Shown in pieces: positions 25,121 through 33,137 of a DNA stretch of 64,000 bases (positions are counted from its first letter, which is position 1; each line of letters starts with the position of its first letter). The stretch is from Thiothrix winogradskyi (GTDB taxonomy: Bacteria > Pseudomonadota > Gammaproteobacteria > Thiotrichales > Thiotrichaceae). The stretch lies in the NCBI RefSeq assembly GCF_021650935.1, contig NZ_CP091244.1:372001-436000 (forward strand), given 5' to 3'. The notes under the pieces are model-generated. The model had not been told where the DNA came from and did no database searches. It saw nothing but the letters and a program-made list of their open reading frames with translations. The translations under genes were made by a program, and so were the position numbers.

Positions 25121-25708
25121 CAACCACCAGCTAAAGCTGGTGGGTTTTTTTGCTACGGACTGAAAGTCCCGGATACACGTCGGCTAAACGACGTGTCGGT
25201 ACGCTTACTCCGGTTCCATCTTGAAATGGTCGTTTGGATTTGGCTCAAAGTGATGCTCCAAATACTGTTTGATCATCTCTTCCGTCATTTGACCCACGGT
25301 GGCGCAGAAATACCCGCGTGCCCAAAAATGCCTTCCCCAGTAACGTTTCTTCACATGGGGGAACTCCTCAAACAGCCGACTGGATGTCCTTCCCTTGATC
25401 CGACGCATGATTTCACTCGGTGCTAGTTCCGGCGGGCAACTCACCAAGATATGCACATGGTCTTTGCTCACCACGCCTTTGACTATCCTGATCTCAAATG
25501 CCTCGCAAGTCTGCCGAACAAGCTCACGCACACGCTGCGCTACTTCTCCCGTCAACACCTTGTAACGGTATTTCGTCACCCAAACAAAGTGATACTCAAT
25601 CTGATAGACCGTGTGACTGCCATAGCGGTAATCCATGCTGCACCTCGCTTCGTTCATACAGCGCATTATCGCAGCTAAAGCTGACCGGCTAAAGCCGGTG
25701 GTTTAAAC
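25121..25708 (-). mobile_element. IS200/IS605-family insertion element, single-gene type
   Basis: About 588 bp with one transposase gene and no terminal inverted repeats. Each end has a subterminal hairpin with the same TAAA loop: CCACCAGC/GCTGGTGG at 25124-25143 and ACCGGC/GCCGGT at 25684-25699. These are the structures recognised by Y1 transposases on single-stranded DNA. A third hairpin, ACACGTCG/CGACGTGT (25175-25196), follows the transposase gene and may be a terminator or insulator. The ends are placed by restoring the frame of the interrupted gene, so they could be off by one or two bases. No target duplication is seen, as expected. Confidence 0.85.
25205..25636 (-). CDS. tnpA: IS200/IS605 Y1 transposase
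   Basis: A 143-residue HUH-type single-strand transposase. His60-Val-His62 (KDHVHILVS) is the HUH motif and Tyr125 (IKQYLEHHF) is the probable nucleophile. YHFVWVTKYR at the N-terminus and GRHFWARGYF are family signatures. The start at 25636 follows a GAGG site; the ten extra codons upstream are not family-like. Length and motifs look intact, so the element may still be mobile. No tnpB is present. Confidence 0.95.
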   Translation of the reverse strand: MDYRYGSHTVYQIEYHFVWVTKYRYKVLTGEVAQRVRELVRQTCEAFEIRIVKGVVSKDHVHILVSCPPELAPSEIMRRIKGRTSSRLFEEFPHVKKRYWGRHFWARGYFCATVGQMTEEMIKQYLEHHFEPNPNDHFKMEPE

Positions 25709-25785
25709 CTTGTGATTGAAAATTAATTCGACGAATTTTACTGAAACGGGATCAGTGGATTTTAATGTTACTGCTTGCATGATAA

Positions 25786-26067
25786 TCAACCTCTCTTTAT
25801 GCGTTTTGTCAGGTGTCCAACAGTGATTGTGCGACCATCTTGGGTGCTGACGACTTTATACACACTACGGTAATCGGGTAACAATTTGTGAATAGGTTCA
25901 CGTCCGTATGTCCGCTCCATTGTACGGACACTGGATTGGCTAAAGTAACGGCGCACACCGCCATGACCGTCGTAGGCTTTCTCACCAAACTGGTCGAGCC
26001 ATTGGTCAATGAGTGGCGGAATGCAACGTTGCTGGGCGCGGACTGCTGCGTGATTTGTCATGTTCAT
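25786..26067 (-). CDS. small DUF4258-like protein
   Basis: A 93-residue basic protein. It begins with MTNHAAVRAQQRCIPP, a pattern (H-A-x-x-R-x-x-Q-R-x-I) of the DUF4258 family that is related to RelE-like folds, and ends with DYRSVYKVVSTQDGRTITVGHL plus a basic tail. The start at 26067 overlaps the end of the upstream ribbon-helix-helix-like gene by 4 bp (ATGA); AGAGG lies 8 nt upstream. Its stop is 5 bp from the next (IS-split) gene. Together they form one operon. A toxin role is possible but unproven. Confidence 0.6.
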   Translation of the reverse strand: MNMTNHAAVRAQQRCIPPLIDQWLDQFGEKAYDGHGGVRRYFSQSSVRTMERTYGREPIHKLLPDYRSVYKVVSTQDGRTITVGHLTKRIKRG

Positions 26068-26879
26068 TTGGGTTGCCTCTCTCTCTTTGCCTGATCCTGC
26101 TGTTTGATATTTTCACGTTTTTGCTTACGTTCTTCTTTCTCCTTATTTAAATGATCGTGAAATTTAAGATTCTCAAGGAACCCATCGAAATTATCAAAAG
26201 CATTTCCCTGCATTATGCAATTAAGAAAAAGTGCATTATCTGTCTTCAATGAATCATTATCTGGTAGTTCAGCAAGTGCATTACGTTCAATAAACTGACC
26301 ATGCAACAATGAGGCTCCTTCTATGTTGTATGTTTTTTGCTTTCCGTAAAGGCAGCTTCGCAAATACCAGAAAGGATCAGCTTCAATATAGTCATTAACT
26401 ATATCAATTAAACTGGATTGCCATGATATGTATTTCTCATCACAATCAGTTGTGTAATCGCTATAATCCCCCATTTTCTGTTCATACTCATATTCACCAT
26501 CACTGAATTTAAAAAATACTTCATCAATTGTGCTTTCTGGAACGACTAGCAAGAAAAGAACTCTATTGATAAAAGAATCACGAGGGATGTTAAGACGCTT
26601 ACACTCATTCGTTATAATATTAGCTGTTTCTTCACTAAGAGAGAAATTTACAGGTGTAACCATATCCTTTGTCAAACAACTTGAAATATATTTTTTTGCT
26701 ACTGGTGAATTAGGTTGTGTGATTTCTTTTGCCAGCATCTGAGCTTCATGTTTGAGGACGCGATCAACAAATCCGTCACGGTTTAGACAAGCATTTTTGA
26801 TTTTCACATTTAGTCTCTCAACGAGTGGTATCCATACGTTCACGAGGATTTTCTTGCGTGTATCTGTAGGGGTCTGCAT
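26064..26879 (-). CDS. protein with two ribbon-helix-helix-like segments
   Basis: A 271-residue protein that I do not recognise as a whole. Residues 11-52 (VNVWIPLVERLNVKI, then LNRDGFVDRVL) and 76-112 (VNFSLSEETANII, then IPRDSFINRVL) look like two diverged copies of a ribbon-helix-helix-type DNA-binding unit, each with beta strand, helix, R-D-x-F turn and second helix. The rest is acidic (DYSDYTTDCDEKY) and ends in a long Lys/Arg/Glu helix. It heads a three-gene operon and has a perfect 10-bp inverted repeat in front, so autoregulation like an antitoxin is plausible. AT content is higher than the neighbours, a hint of transfer. Confidence 0.6.
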   Translation of the reverse strand: MQTPTDTRKKILVNVWIPLVERLNVKIKNACLNRDGFVDRVLKHEAQMLAKEITQPNSPVAKKYISSCLTKDMVTPVNFSLSEETANIITNECKRLNIPRDSFINRVLFLLVVPESTIDEVFFKFSDGEYEYEQKMGDYSDYTTDCDEKYISWQSSLIDIVNDYIEADPFWYLRSCLYGKQKTYNIEGASLLHGQFIERNALAELPDNDSLKTDNALFLNCIMQGNAFDNFDGFLENLKFHDHLNKEKEERKQKRENIKQQDQAKRERQPK

Positions 26880-26887
26880 GTTGTGTG

Positions 26888-26912
26888 CTTCCTGTATTAA
26901 CGATACAGGAAG
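26888..26912 (-). promoter_or_regulatory. operator-like inverted repeat of the RHH operon
   Basis: CTTCCTGTAT and ATACAGGAAG are perfect 10-bp arms around TAACG, 8 bp upstream of the RHH-like gene start. The position between promoter and start fits a binding site for the operon's own first product. Confidence 0.6.
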
Positions 26913-26917
26913 AATAG

Positions 26918-26965
26918 AACATTAAACATAGAATTACAACAATAGAAAAATCTATGTTTAATGTT
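26918..26965. repeat. 15-bp AT-rich inverted repeat
   Basis: Arms AACATTAAACATAGA (26918-26932) and TCTATGTTTAATGTT (26951-26965) are perfectly complementary with an 18-bp spacer. It lies in the divergent region between the RHH operon and the second ATPase. On the plus strand TTTTT overlaps the right arm's end, so it could also act as a terminator; an operator is the alternative. Confidence 0.6.
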
Positions 26966-27025
26966 TTTGATTCAACAAATCTCGCCGGAACACATCCTTG
27001 CTCAATCAACTAATTCTCGACTAAA

Positions 27026-27042
27026 CTGGAATAATATTCCAG
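27026..27042 (+). promoter_or_regulatory. perfect palindrome before the second ATPase
   Basis: CTGGAATAATATTCCAG is a 17-bp perfect palindrome ending 13 bp before ATG 27056. It covers the place where a Shine-Dalgarno would lie, and none is seen. Like the repeat before the first ATPase, it suggests operator or translational control. Confidence 0.58.
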
Positions 27043-27055
27043 ATTGGTCAACTCC

Positions 27056-28282
27056 ATGTTTACACACAGAACTTTGCAAAAAACCATCCAACTCGCCTCC
27101 CAAGCTTTCCCCGTATTGCTGCTAACAGGCGCACGTCAGGTGGGTAAAACCACACTCTTGGAAGCCTGTGCCGAACCTACCCGCCGCTACGTCACCCTCG
27201 ACGATCCCGAACAGGCGGCACTTGCCCGCACCGACCCCGCGCTCTTCTTCCAACGCCACCCGCCGCCTGTGATCGTGGATGAAATCCAATACGCGCCGGA
27301 ATTATTCCGCGCCATCAAGCTACTGGTGGATAAAGCCAAACAACCGGGCATGTTCTGGCTGACAGGTTCGCAGAAATTCCACCTCATGCAAGGCATCACC
27401 GAAAGTCTGGCGGGACGTGTCGCGGTGCTGGATTTGCTGGGTTTGTCACAAGCCGAAATCAACGGCAAAACGGATACCGCACAACCCTTCCTGCCCACCC
27501 CTGCATGGCTGGAACAAGCCCGCCAACAAGCAAGCAAACCGCTGCCACTGCCTGAGGTTTACCGCCGCATCTGGCGTGGCTCGTACCCGCGTATGGCACT
27601 GGATGACACCTTGCCGCGTGACCTGTTTTACAACGCCTACCTGCAAACCTATTTGCAGCGCGACGTGCGTGACCTAACCCGCGTCGGCGACGAACGCACC
27701 TTCCTGCTATTCCTACGAGCCGCTGCCGCCCGCACCGGGCAATTGCTCAACTACACCGATCTTGCACGGGACGTAGACATCGACCAGAAAACCGCCAAAG
27801 CATGGCTGTCGATTCTGGAAACTTCCGGCATCGTCTACCTGTTGCAGCCTTATCACAACAACGTGACGAAACGCCTGCTGAAAACCCCCAAGCTGTATTT
27901 CCTCGACACGGGTTTGTGCGCTTATCTCACCCAATGGTCATCGCCGGAAACGCTGGAAGCAGGTGCGATGTCCGGCGCAATCCTCGAAAACTGGCTGCTG
28001 GTGGAAATCCTCAAAAGCTGGTGGCACAACGGGCAAACGCCAGCGGTGTATTTTTACCGCGACAAAGAACAGCGTGAAATCGACCTGCTGATTGAGCGCG
28101 ACAACACCCTGTATCCGGTGGAATTCAAGAAAACCGCCAGCCCGAACATGGGTGCGGCAAAGCACTTTACGGTACTGGAAAAACTAGACAGGCAAGCGGG
28201 GCATGGCGCAATCATCTGCCTGCGCGAAACCGATGTGCCGCTCTCGCAGGAAGTGGACGCTATTCCGGCGGGCTACTTATAG
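27056..28282 (+). CDS. AAA ATPase with DUF4143 nuclease-like domain
   Basis: A 408-residue P-loop ATPase of the AAA_14/DUF4143 type. Walker A is in LTGARQVGKTTLLEA near 21-35, Walker B in PPVIVDEIQYAPELF near 73, and a sensor block is FWLTGSQKFHLM. The DUF4143 part (about 200-400) contains YFLDTGLCAYL and the nuclease-like core REIDLLIE/YPVEFKKTASP near 345-370 (D, E, K). The family is common, patchily distributed and of unknown role. The ATG at 27056 is preferred to an upstream TTG that falls within the palindrome flank. The gene converges on DUF3616 with a 23-bp overlap. Confidence 0.87.
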   Translation: MFTHRTLQKTIQLASQAFPVLLLTGARQVGKTTLLEACAEPTRRYVTLDDPEQAALARTDPALFFQRHPPPVIVDEIQYAPELFRAIKLLVDKAKQPGMFWLTGSQKFHLMQGITESLAGRVAVLDLLGLSQAEINGKTDTAQPFLPTPAWLEQARQQASKPLPLPEVYRRIWRGSYPRMALDDTLPRDLFYNAYLQTYLQRDVRDLTRVGDERTFLLFLRAAAARTGQLLNYTDLARDVDIDQKTAKAWLSILETSGIVYLLQPYHNNVTKRLLKTPKLYFLDTGLCAYLTQWSSPETLEAGAMSGAILENWLLVEILKSWWHNGQTPAVYFYRDKEQREIDLLIERDNTLYPVEFKKTASPNMGAAKHFTVLEKLDRQAGHGAIICLRETDVPLSQEVDAIPAGYL

Positions 28283-29336
28283 AAGGTAATACAAACACAT
28301 CCCCCAACACCCCGCTCTCCCCACGCTTACGCCCTGCTGCCGCATTGTCATACACCACCAGCAACGCAGTTTCATCGTTACCTTGCGTAAACAAACACAA
28401 CCCCTCAGCGTGATCATTCCCATGGCCGTGTGGAATTTCCGCCACCACCTCCAGCACAGCACGTGGAATCAGGCTTTCCGCATCCGGCTTAGCCCCACCC
28501 TGCCAACGGTAAACCCGCACTGGGCCATCCAGACTCATGGTAGGTCCTGCCAAGATCAGCAAATCCTCGCCTTGCACGCACAAATCGCGGATGCCCAAAC
28601 CATCCAATTGCAGGAAATGCTTACGGTAAGGACGATCTTCCTCGCCGATACGCGCCAGTGTCAGCACGGTGGGATCGTTGTCATCTTCCACACACTCGAT
28701 TTCCAGCAACACCGCCCAGCCGCGTAATACGGGCCCGCGCAAACCGAGGAACAGCCGCTTGCCAATCACCGCCAGACCTTCCACATCAAAGCCATTGTCT
28801 TTGCCGGGGATTTTCAGAAAATGCTTGATATGTGGGTCATCACGCAAGGCTTCCATCAACGCATTGCCGTTGGCGTGCAGCGGCAACTGTACCCCCGGTG
28901 TTTGCAATGTTGGAATGCCATCGACCACGTTCAGCGGAATACGAGCAATCAGGTAGCGGTTGGGGTCAGGAACAATCCTCACCAGCCGTTCAATACCTTT
29001 TTCGGTGGATTTGTCCGACTGCGGCTTCTTGCGCTTGAGGCTGTGCGAACCCACCACCCACAAATACCCGTCCTGGTAAGCCAAGCCTTCCACATCGACT
29101 TCGTTATCCTCTGCATCCGCCGCAACCGGCAACGACAAATAATCGTGCAAAGCAAAGCGGGTATGCGCGGCGTACAGCGGATTGCCATCCGCATCCGAGC
29201 CTTGGTAGCTAAGGCGTTCCAGATGGATGCTTTCGTCATTGGCAACCCACAAGGTGTCGCCGATTTGCACAATGGCAGACAGCGCATCGCGGCATTCCAG
29301 CGCAGCAGGGGCGAATTTAAAGTGAACAGCCGTCAT
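28260..29336 (-). CDS. DUF3616 domain-containing protein
   Basis: A 358-residue soluble beta-rich protein matching DUF3616. Recognisable blocks are LECRDALSAIVQIGDTLWVA, DVEGLAYQDGYLWVVGSHS, FDVEGLAVIGKRLFLGLRGP and HAEGLCLF, repeated E-G-L strands as in beta-propellers. The biochemical role is unknown. It starts 13 bp after acuI in the same direction, probably co-transcribed, and its 3' end overlaps the convergent ATPase gene. Confidence 0.82.
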   Translation of the reverse strand: MTAVHFKFAPAALECRDALSAIVQIGDTLWVANDESIHLERLSYQGSDADGNPLYAAHTRFALHDYLSLPVAADAEDNEVDVEGLAYQDGYLWVVGSHSLKRKKPQSDKSTEKGIERLVRIVPDPNRYLIARIPLNVVDGIPTLQTPGVQLPLHANGNALMEALRDDPHIKHFLKIPGKDNGFDVEGLAVIGKRLFLGLRGPVLRGWAVLLEIECVEDDNDPTVLTLARIGEEDRPYRKHFLQLDGLGIRDLCVQGEDLLILAGPTMSLDGPVRVYRWQGGAKPDAESLIPRAVLEVVAEIPHGHGNDHAEGLCLFTQGNDETALLVVYDNAAAGRKRGESGVLGDVFVLPSISSPPE

Positions 29337-29349
29337 GCCACATCCTCCA

Positions 29350-30333
29350 TCACAAATTCAAATTCACCAACATTCGCCCCTGAATCCGCCCCGCCAAAAT
29401 ATCCTTGGCAGCTTGCGGCACTTCCTCCAAGGCAATCGCGCACCCTAGCTCGGCATACGCACTGGGTGGCATCGCCGCAGCAAGGCGTTCCCACACCTTC
29501 ACCCGCCGTTCTTGCGGGCAACTCACCGAATCCACCCCGCGCAAACTCACATTGCGCAAAATGAACGGCATCACCGTGGTATTCAGCTCGAAACCACCCG
29601 CCAAACCGCACGCCGCCACCGTGCCGCCGTACTGCATTTCTGCCAGTACCCGCGCCAGCGTGCTACCCCCGACCACATCCACTGCCCCTGCCCAATTCTG
29701 GCTTTCCAACGGGTGTGCCGGGCGGCTCATTTCTTCGCGGGTCATGAATTCTTTTGCGCCCAACGTGGTGAGGAAATCCTGCGTCTCAGGGCGACCCGAC
29801 ACCGCCACCACGTGATAGCCGAGTTGCGCCAATAGCAATACCGACACGCTGCCCACGCCCCCTGCCGCGCCTGTCACCACAACTTTGCCAGAATCCGGCG
29901 TCACCCCCGCCTCTTCCAACGCCATCACACACAGCATCGCGGTGAAACCTGCCGTGCCAATAATCATCGCTTGTTTCGCATCCAAGCCCGCAGGCATTGG
30001 CACTAACCAATCCGCTTTCACCCGTGCTTTCTGCGCAAAACCGCCCCAATACCGTTCACCCACACCCCAACCCGTGAGGATAACCGGATCGCCCGCCTTG
30101 AAACGCGCATCAGCGGATTCCGCCACTGTCCCCGCGAAATCAATGCCGGGAACCATCGGGAACGAGCGAATAATTTTGCCCGTTCCCGTCACTGCCAAGC
30201 CGTCTTTGTAATTGAGCGAGGAATAAGCAACATCCACCAACACCTCGCCTTCCGGCAAGTCGCTCACGTTAAGGTGGCGCACTTCCGCGTGGGTTTTGCC
30301 TTCCACCTGACTCAGTATTAGCGCTTTAAACAT
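29350..30333 (-). CDS. acuI: acrylyl-CoA reductase-type MDR oxidoreductase
   Basis: A 327-residue zinc-free medium-chain dehydrogenase/reductase of the YhdH/AcuI group, which reduces acryloyl-CoA to propionyl-CoA with NADPH. SSLNYKDGLAVTGTGKI and PGIDFAGTV are N-terminal signatures; the Rossmann loop VTGAAGGVGSVSVLLLA is near 155; PLESQNWAGAVDVVGG near 215 is typical of the group. No catalytic zinc cysteines. In DMSP-using bacteria it detoxifies acrylate; here no dmd or dddL genes are near, so a general reactive acyl-CoA role is likely. Confidence 0.9.
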   Translation of the reverse strand: MFKALILSQVEGKTHAEVRHLNVSDLPEGEVLVDVAYSSLNYKDGLAVTGTGKIIRSFPMVPGIDFAGTVAESADARFKAGDPVILTGWGVGERYWGGFAQKARVKADWLVPMPAGLDAKQAMIIGTAGFTAMLCVMALEEAGVTPDSGKVVVTGAAGGVGSVSVLLLAQLGYHVVAVSGRPETQDFLTTLGAKEFMTREEMSRPAHPLESQNWAGAVDVVGGSTLARVLAEMQYGGTVAACGLAGGFELNTTVMPFILRNVSLRGVDSVSCPQERRVKVWERLAAAMPPSAYAELGCAIALEEVPQAAKDILAGRIQGRMLVNLNL

Positions 30334-30368
30334 AACATTCTCCTTTGATTCATCGGCGGGATACGCAC

Positions 30369-33137
30369 TTAATGTGCCTCATCCCAATTATTCCCCATCC
30401 CACTCTCCACTAACAATGGCACTGCTAACACTGCGGCATTCGTCATTAGCGCAACCACCTGTTCGCGCACCGTTGCCATCTCGTTTTCCGGCACTTCAAA
30501 CACCAGTTCATCGTGCACTTGCATAATCATTTTGGTGCGCAAGCCGCTGCCTTGCAGCCATGCATCCACCGCCAGCATCGCCTTTTTAATAATATCTGCC
30601 GCCGTGCCTTGCATCGGCGCATTAATCGCAGTGCGTTCGGCATACTGGCGGGTAGCGGCATTTTTTGAATGAATATCCGGCAGGAACAAACGCCGCCCGA
30701 ACAGCGTTTCCACATAACCTTGGGCGCGTGCCTGTTCGCGGGTGTCATCCATGTACTGTTTCACGCCGGGGTAACGGGCGAAATACAGATTAACGTAATC
30801 TTGCGCATCGCGCCGATCCACCCCCAACTGTTTTGCCAAACCAAATGCCGACATCCCGTAAATCAGCCCGAAGTTAATTGCTTTCGCCGCCCGACGTTGT
30901 TCCGTGGTCACTTCCGCCAACGGTGTACCGAAAACTTCAGCAGCCGTGGCGCGATGCACATCCAGCCCTTGCGCAAACGCATTCAACAAACCGGCATCAC
31001 GGGACAAATGCGCCATAATGCGCAATTCGATCTGGGAATAGTCCGCCGCCAGCAATTGACAGCCGCTTTCCGCGATAAACGCTTGGCGAATGCGCCGCCC
31101 TTCCTCATTGCGGATCGGGATATTCTGCAAATTCGGGTCTGACGACGACAACCGCCCCGTCGAAGCCACCGCCTGATGGTAAGAGGTATGCACCCGCCCG
31201 GTACGCGGGTTAATTTGCTGCGGCAATTTGTCGGTGTAAGTGGATTTGAGTTTCGCCAAACCGCGATGCACCAAAATCAGCTTAGGCAATTCATGCCCCA
31301 TGTCCGCGAGTTCTTCCAACACATCTTCAGCGGTAGACGGCTGACCCTTGGGGGTTTTGCGCGGCGCGGTCAAACCGAGCTTGGTGTAAAGAATTTCCCC
31401 CAATTGCTTGGGTGAGGCAAGGTTAAATTCCTGCCCCGCCGCCGCGTAAGCCTCCAACATCACGGAATGCATCCGCGTTTCGAGTTCTTGGCTGTGACGC
31501 GCCAACATCGCCGCGTCGACTTTCACCCCATTGCGTTCAATCGTCGACAGCACGCTCACTAGCGGCACTTCCACGCTTTCATACAGCTTGCGCTGCCCGT
31601 CGAGGGCTTGCAGTTGCGCCCAGAAATGTTGATGCAGGCGCAAGGTGTAATCGGCATCTTCCGCCGCATAAGGGGTGGCTTGTTCCAACCCGACTTGATT
31701 AAACGTCAGTTGGTTTTTGCCCTTCCCCGCAATGTCCGCAAAACTGATGGTAGTGTGGTTAAGGTACTTGGCACACAGCGTGTCGAAATCGTGGCGGCTG
31801 GCAGTGGAATCCAGCACATACGATTGCAACATGGTGTCGTGCGCAATACCACGCAAGGTAATCCCGTGATTCAGCAATACACTGCGGTCGTATTTGAGAT
31901 TTTGCCCAATTTTGCGAATAGCGGGGTTTTCCAGCAAGGGCTTGAGTTGCGCCAGCACGGATTCGCGATTGAGTTGCGGCGGTGCGCCGAGGTAATCGTG
32001 CGCTAATGGCAGGTAAGCCGCTTCGCCCGCTGTGATGGCGAAAGACACGCCGACGATTTGCGCTTCCATGTAATCGAGGCTGGTGGTTTCGGTGTCGAAA
32101 GCGAATTCAGCGGCGGCTTGTAGGCGGATTAGCCAAGCGTCTAGGTCGGGTTGTGTGAGGATTGAAGAATACCCCCCATCCCCAACCCTTCCCCCGCAAG
32201 GGGGGCAGGGAGCGAAGAGATCGCCGGTCGCGCCCTCTTGTTCCTTCCCCCCTTGCGGGGGAAGGTTAGGATGGGGGGTAGCGGCGAGAGCTGCCAATCT
32301 TGTCCGAAACCCATACCGCTCATACATCGCCCGCAAGGTTTCCACGTCCGGCGGATCAAACGCCAGCGTTTCCGGCTGCAAATCCAGCTCCACATCGCAC
32401 TTAATCGTGACCAGCTCGAAAGACAGCGGCAAATGTGCCAAGGCTTCGCGCAGATTTTCGCCGATTTTGCCTTTGAACTCGGCGGCTCGCGCCATAATGT
32501 TTTCCAGCGAACCGTATTCCTCCAGCCATTTGACTGCTGTTTTGGGGCCAACTTTGTTGACACCGGGGACGTTATCCACGGTATCGCCAATCAGCGCGAG
32601 GTAATCGCGGATGCGTTCTGGCGCAACCCCGAATTTTTCCACCACGCCAGCGGGGTCGGCGTAATGCCCGCTCATGGTATTGATCAGGTGGACGCGCTCA
32701 TCCACCAATTGCGCCATGTCTTTGTCGCCAGTGGAAATAATCACTTTACCGTCGTATTGCGCCGCTAACGTGCCGATTACGTCGTCGGCTTCCACGTCAG
32801 GAATAATCAGCAGCGGGTAGCCTTGCGCCCGAATAATCGTCAGCAAGGGTTCAATCTGGCAGCGCAAATCGTCCGGCATCGGCGGGCGGTTGGCTTTGTA
32901 TTGCGGGTAAAGGTCATCGCGGAAGGTTTTGCCGGGTGCGTCGAAAATCACCGCCATGTGTTCGGGGTCGTAATCCTTGCGCAATTTATCCAGCATATTC
33001 AACACGCCGTGCATTGCGCCGGTGGGTTCGCCGTGTGCATTGGTCAGCGGGGGGAGCGCGTGGAAAGCGCGGAACAGGTAGGAGGAACCGTCCACGAGGA
33101 CGAGCGGTTTGGCACTGGTATACGTCATAGAGGTCAC
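30369..33137 (-). CDS. polA: DNA polymerase I with in-frame repeat insertion
   Basis: A 922-residue repair and replication polymerase. The 5' nuclease domain spans about 10-275 (VDGSSYLFRAFHALPP), the proofreading domain about 335-510 with an intact DTETTSL, and the polymerase domain about 545-920 with ADYSQIELRI and the VHDELVFEV palm motif. Residues about 287-323 (HPNLPPQGG ... PCPPCGG) are extra and arise from a 111-bp palindromic element that inserted in the linker between nuclease and Klenow parts without breaking the frame. GTG 33137 is the likely start: GGAG is 8 nt upstream and the start overlaps the upstream DUF6164 stop by 4 bp. Confidence 0.95.
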   Translation of the reverse strand: MTSMTYTSAKPLVLVDGSSYLFRAFHALPPLTNAHGEPTGAMHGVLNMLDKLRKDYDPEHMAVIFDAPGKTFRDDLYPQYKANRPPMPDDLRCQIEPLLTIIRAQGYPLLIIPDVEADDVIGTLAAQYDGKVIISTGDKDMAQLVDERVHLINTMSGHYADPAGVVEKFGVAPERIRDYLALIGDTVDNVPGVNKVGPKTAVKWLEEYGSLENIMARAAEFKGKIGENLREALAHLPLSFELVTIKCDVELDLQPETLAFDPPDVETLRAMYERYGFRTRLAALAATPHPNLPPQGGKEQEGATGDLFAPCPPCGGRVGDGGYSSILTQPDLDAWLIRLQAAAEFAFDTETTSLDYMEAQIVGVSFAITAGEAAYLPLAHDYLGAPPQLNRESVLAQLKPLLENPAIRKIGQNLKYDRSVLLNHGITLRGIAHDTMLQSYVLDSTASRHDFDTLCAKYLNHTTISFADIAGKGKNQLTFNQVGLEQATPYAAEDADYTLRLHQHFWAQLQALDGQRKLYESVEVPLVSVLSTIERNGVKVDAAMLARHSQELETRMHSVMLEAYAAAGQEFNLASPKQLGEILYTKLGLTAPRKTPKGQPSTAEDVLEELADMGHELPKLILVHRGLAKLKSTYTDKLPQQINPRTGRVHTSYHQAVASTGRLSSSDPNLQNIPIRNEEGRRIRQAFIAESGCQLLAADYSQIELRIMAHLSRDAGLLNAFAQGLDVHRATAAEVFGTPLAEVTTEQRRAAKAINFGLIYGMSAFGLAKQLGVDRRDAQDYVNLYFARYPGVKQYMDDTREQARAQGYVETLFGRRLFLPDIHSKNAATRQYAERTAINAPMQGTAADIIKKAMLAVDAWLQGSGLRTKMIMQVHDELVFEVPENEMATVREQVVALMTNAAVLAVPLLVESGMGNNWDEAH
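32170..32280. repeat. 111-bp palindromic repeat inside polA
   Basis: Inverted arms begin TACCCCCCATCC on the left and end GGATGGGGGGTA on the right, each with an inner CCCCGCAAGGGG-like hairpin arm. Its centre (CTCTTGTTCCT) and arm layout match the element at 61341-61443, so both belong to one family. The length of exactly 37 codons with no stop keeps polA open. Confidence 0.8.

Larger units (their letters stand above)
24584..25780 (-). pseudogene. unknown gene split by an IS200/IS605-type element
   Basis: Reading from ATG 25780 (AGAGAGG about 10 nt upstream) gives 24 codons, MQAVTLKSTDPVSVKF then VELIFNHK, before the IS edge. Across the IS, from 25120 down, the same frame resumes as FSHSLSNIADDLKM and runs to TGA at 24584. 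Removing 25121-25708 restores a 202-codon gene. The protein is unfamiliar: a helical N-terminal half, a basic middle (KKQLTHSKHRDH) and a short mixed C-terminal domain (VGMWYVTRHSSVDNMKKLL). It is the third gene of the operon behind the DUF4258-like and ribbon-helix-helix-like genes. The distal part still has a TTG that could initiate, so partial expression is possible. Confidence 0.78.

Noticed and set aside
25124..25143. Hairpin with following T-run read as a plain terminator
   Set aside because: Its TAAA loop and partner at the other edge identify it as the IS200/IS605 end structure, although it may also stop transcription.
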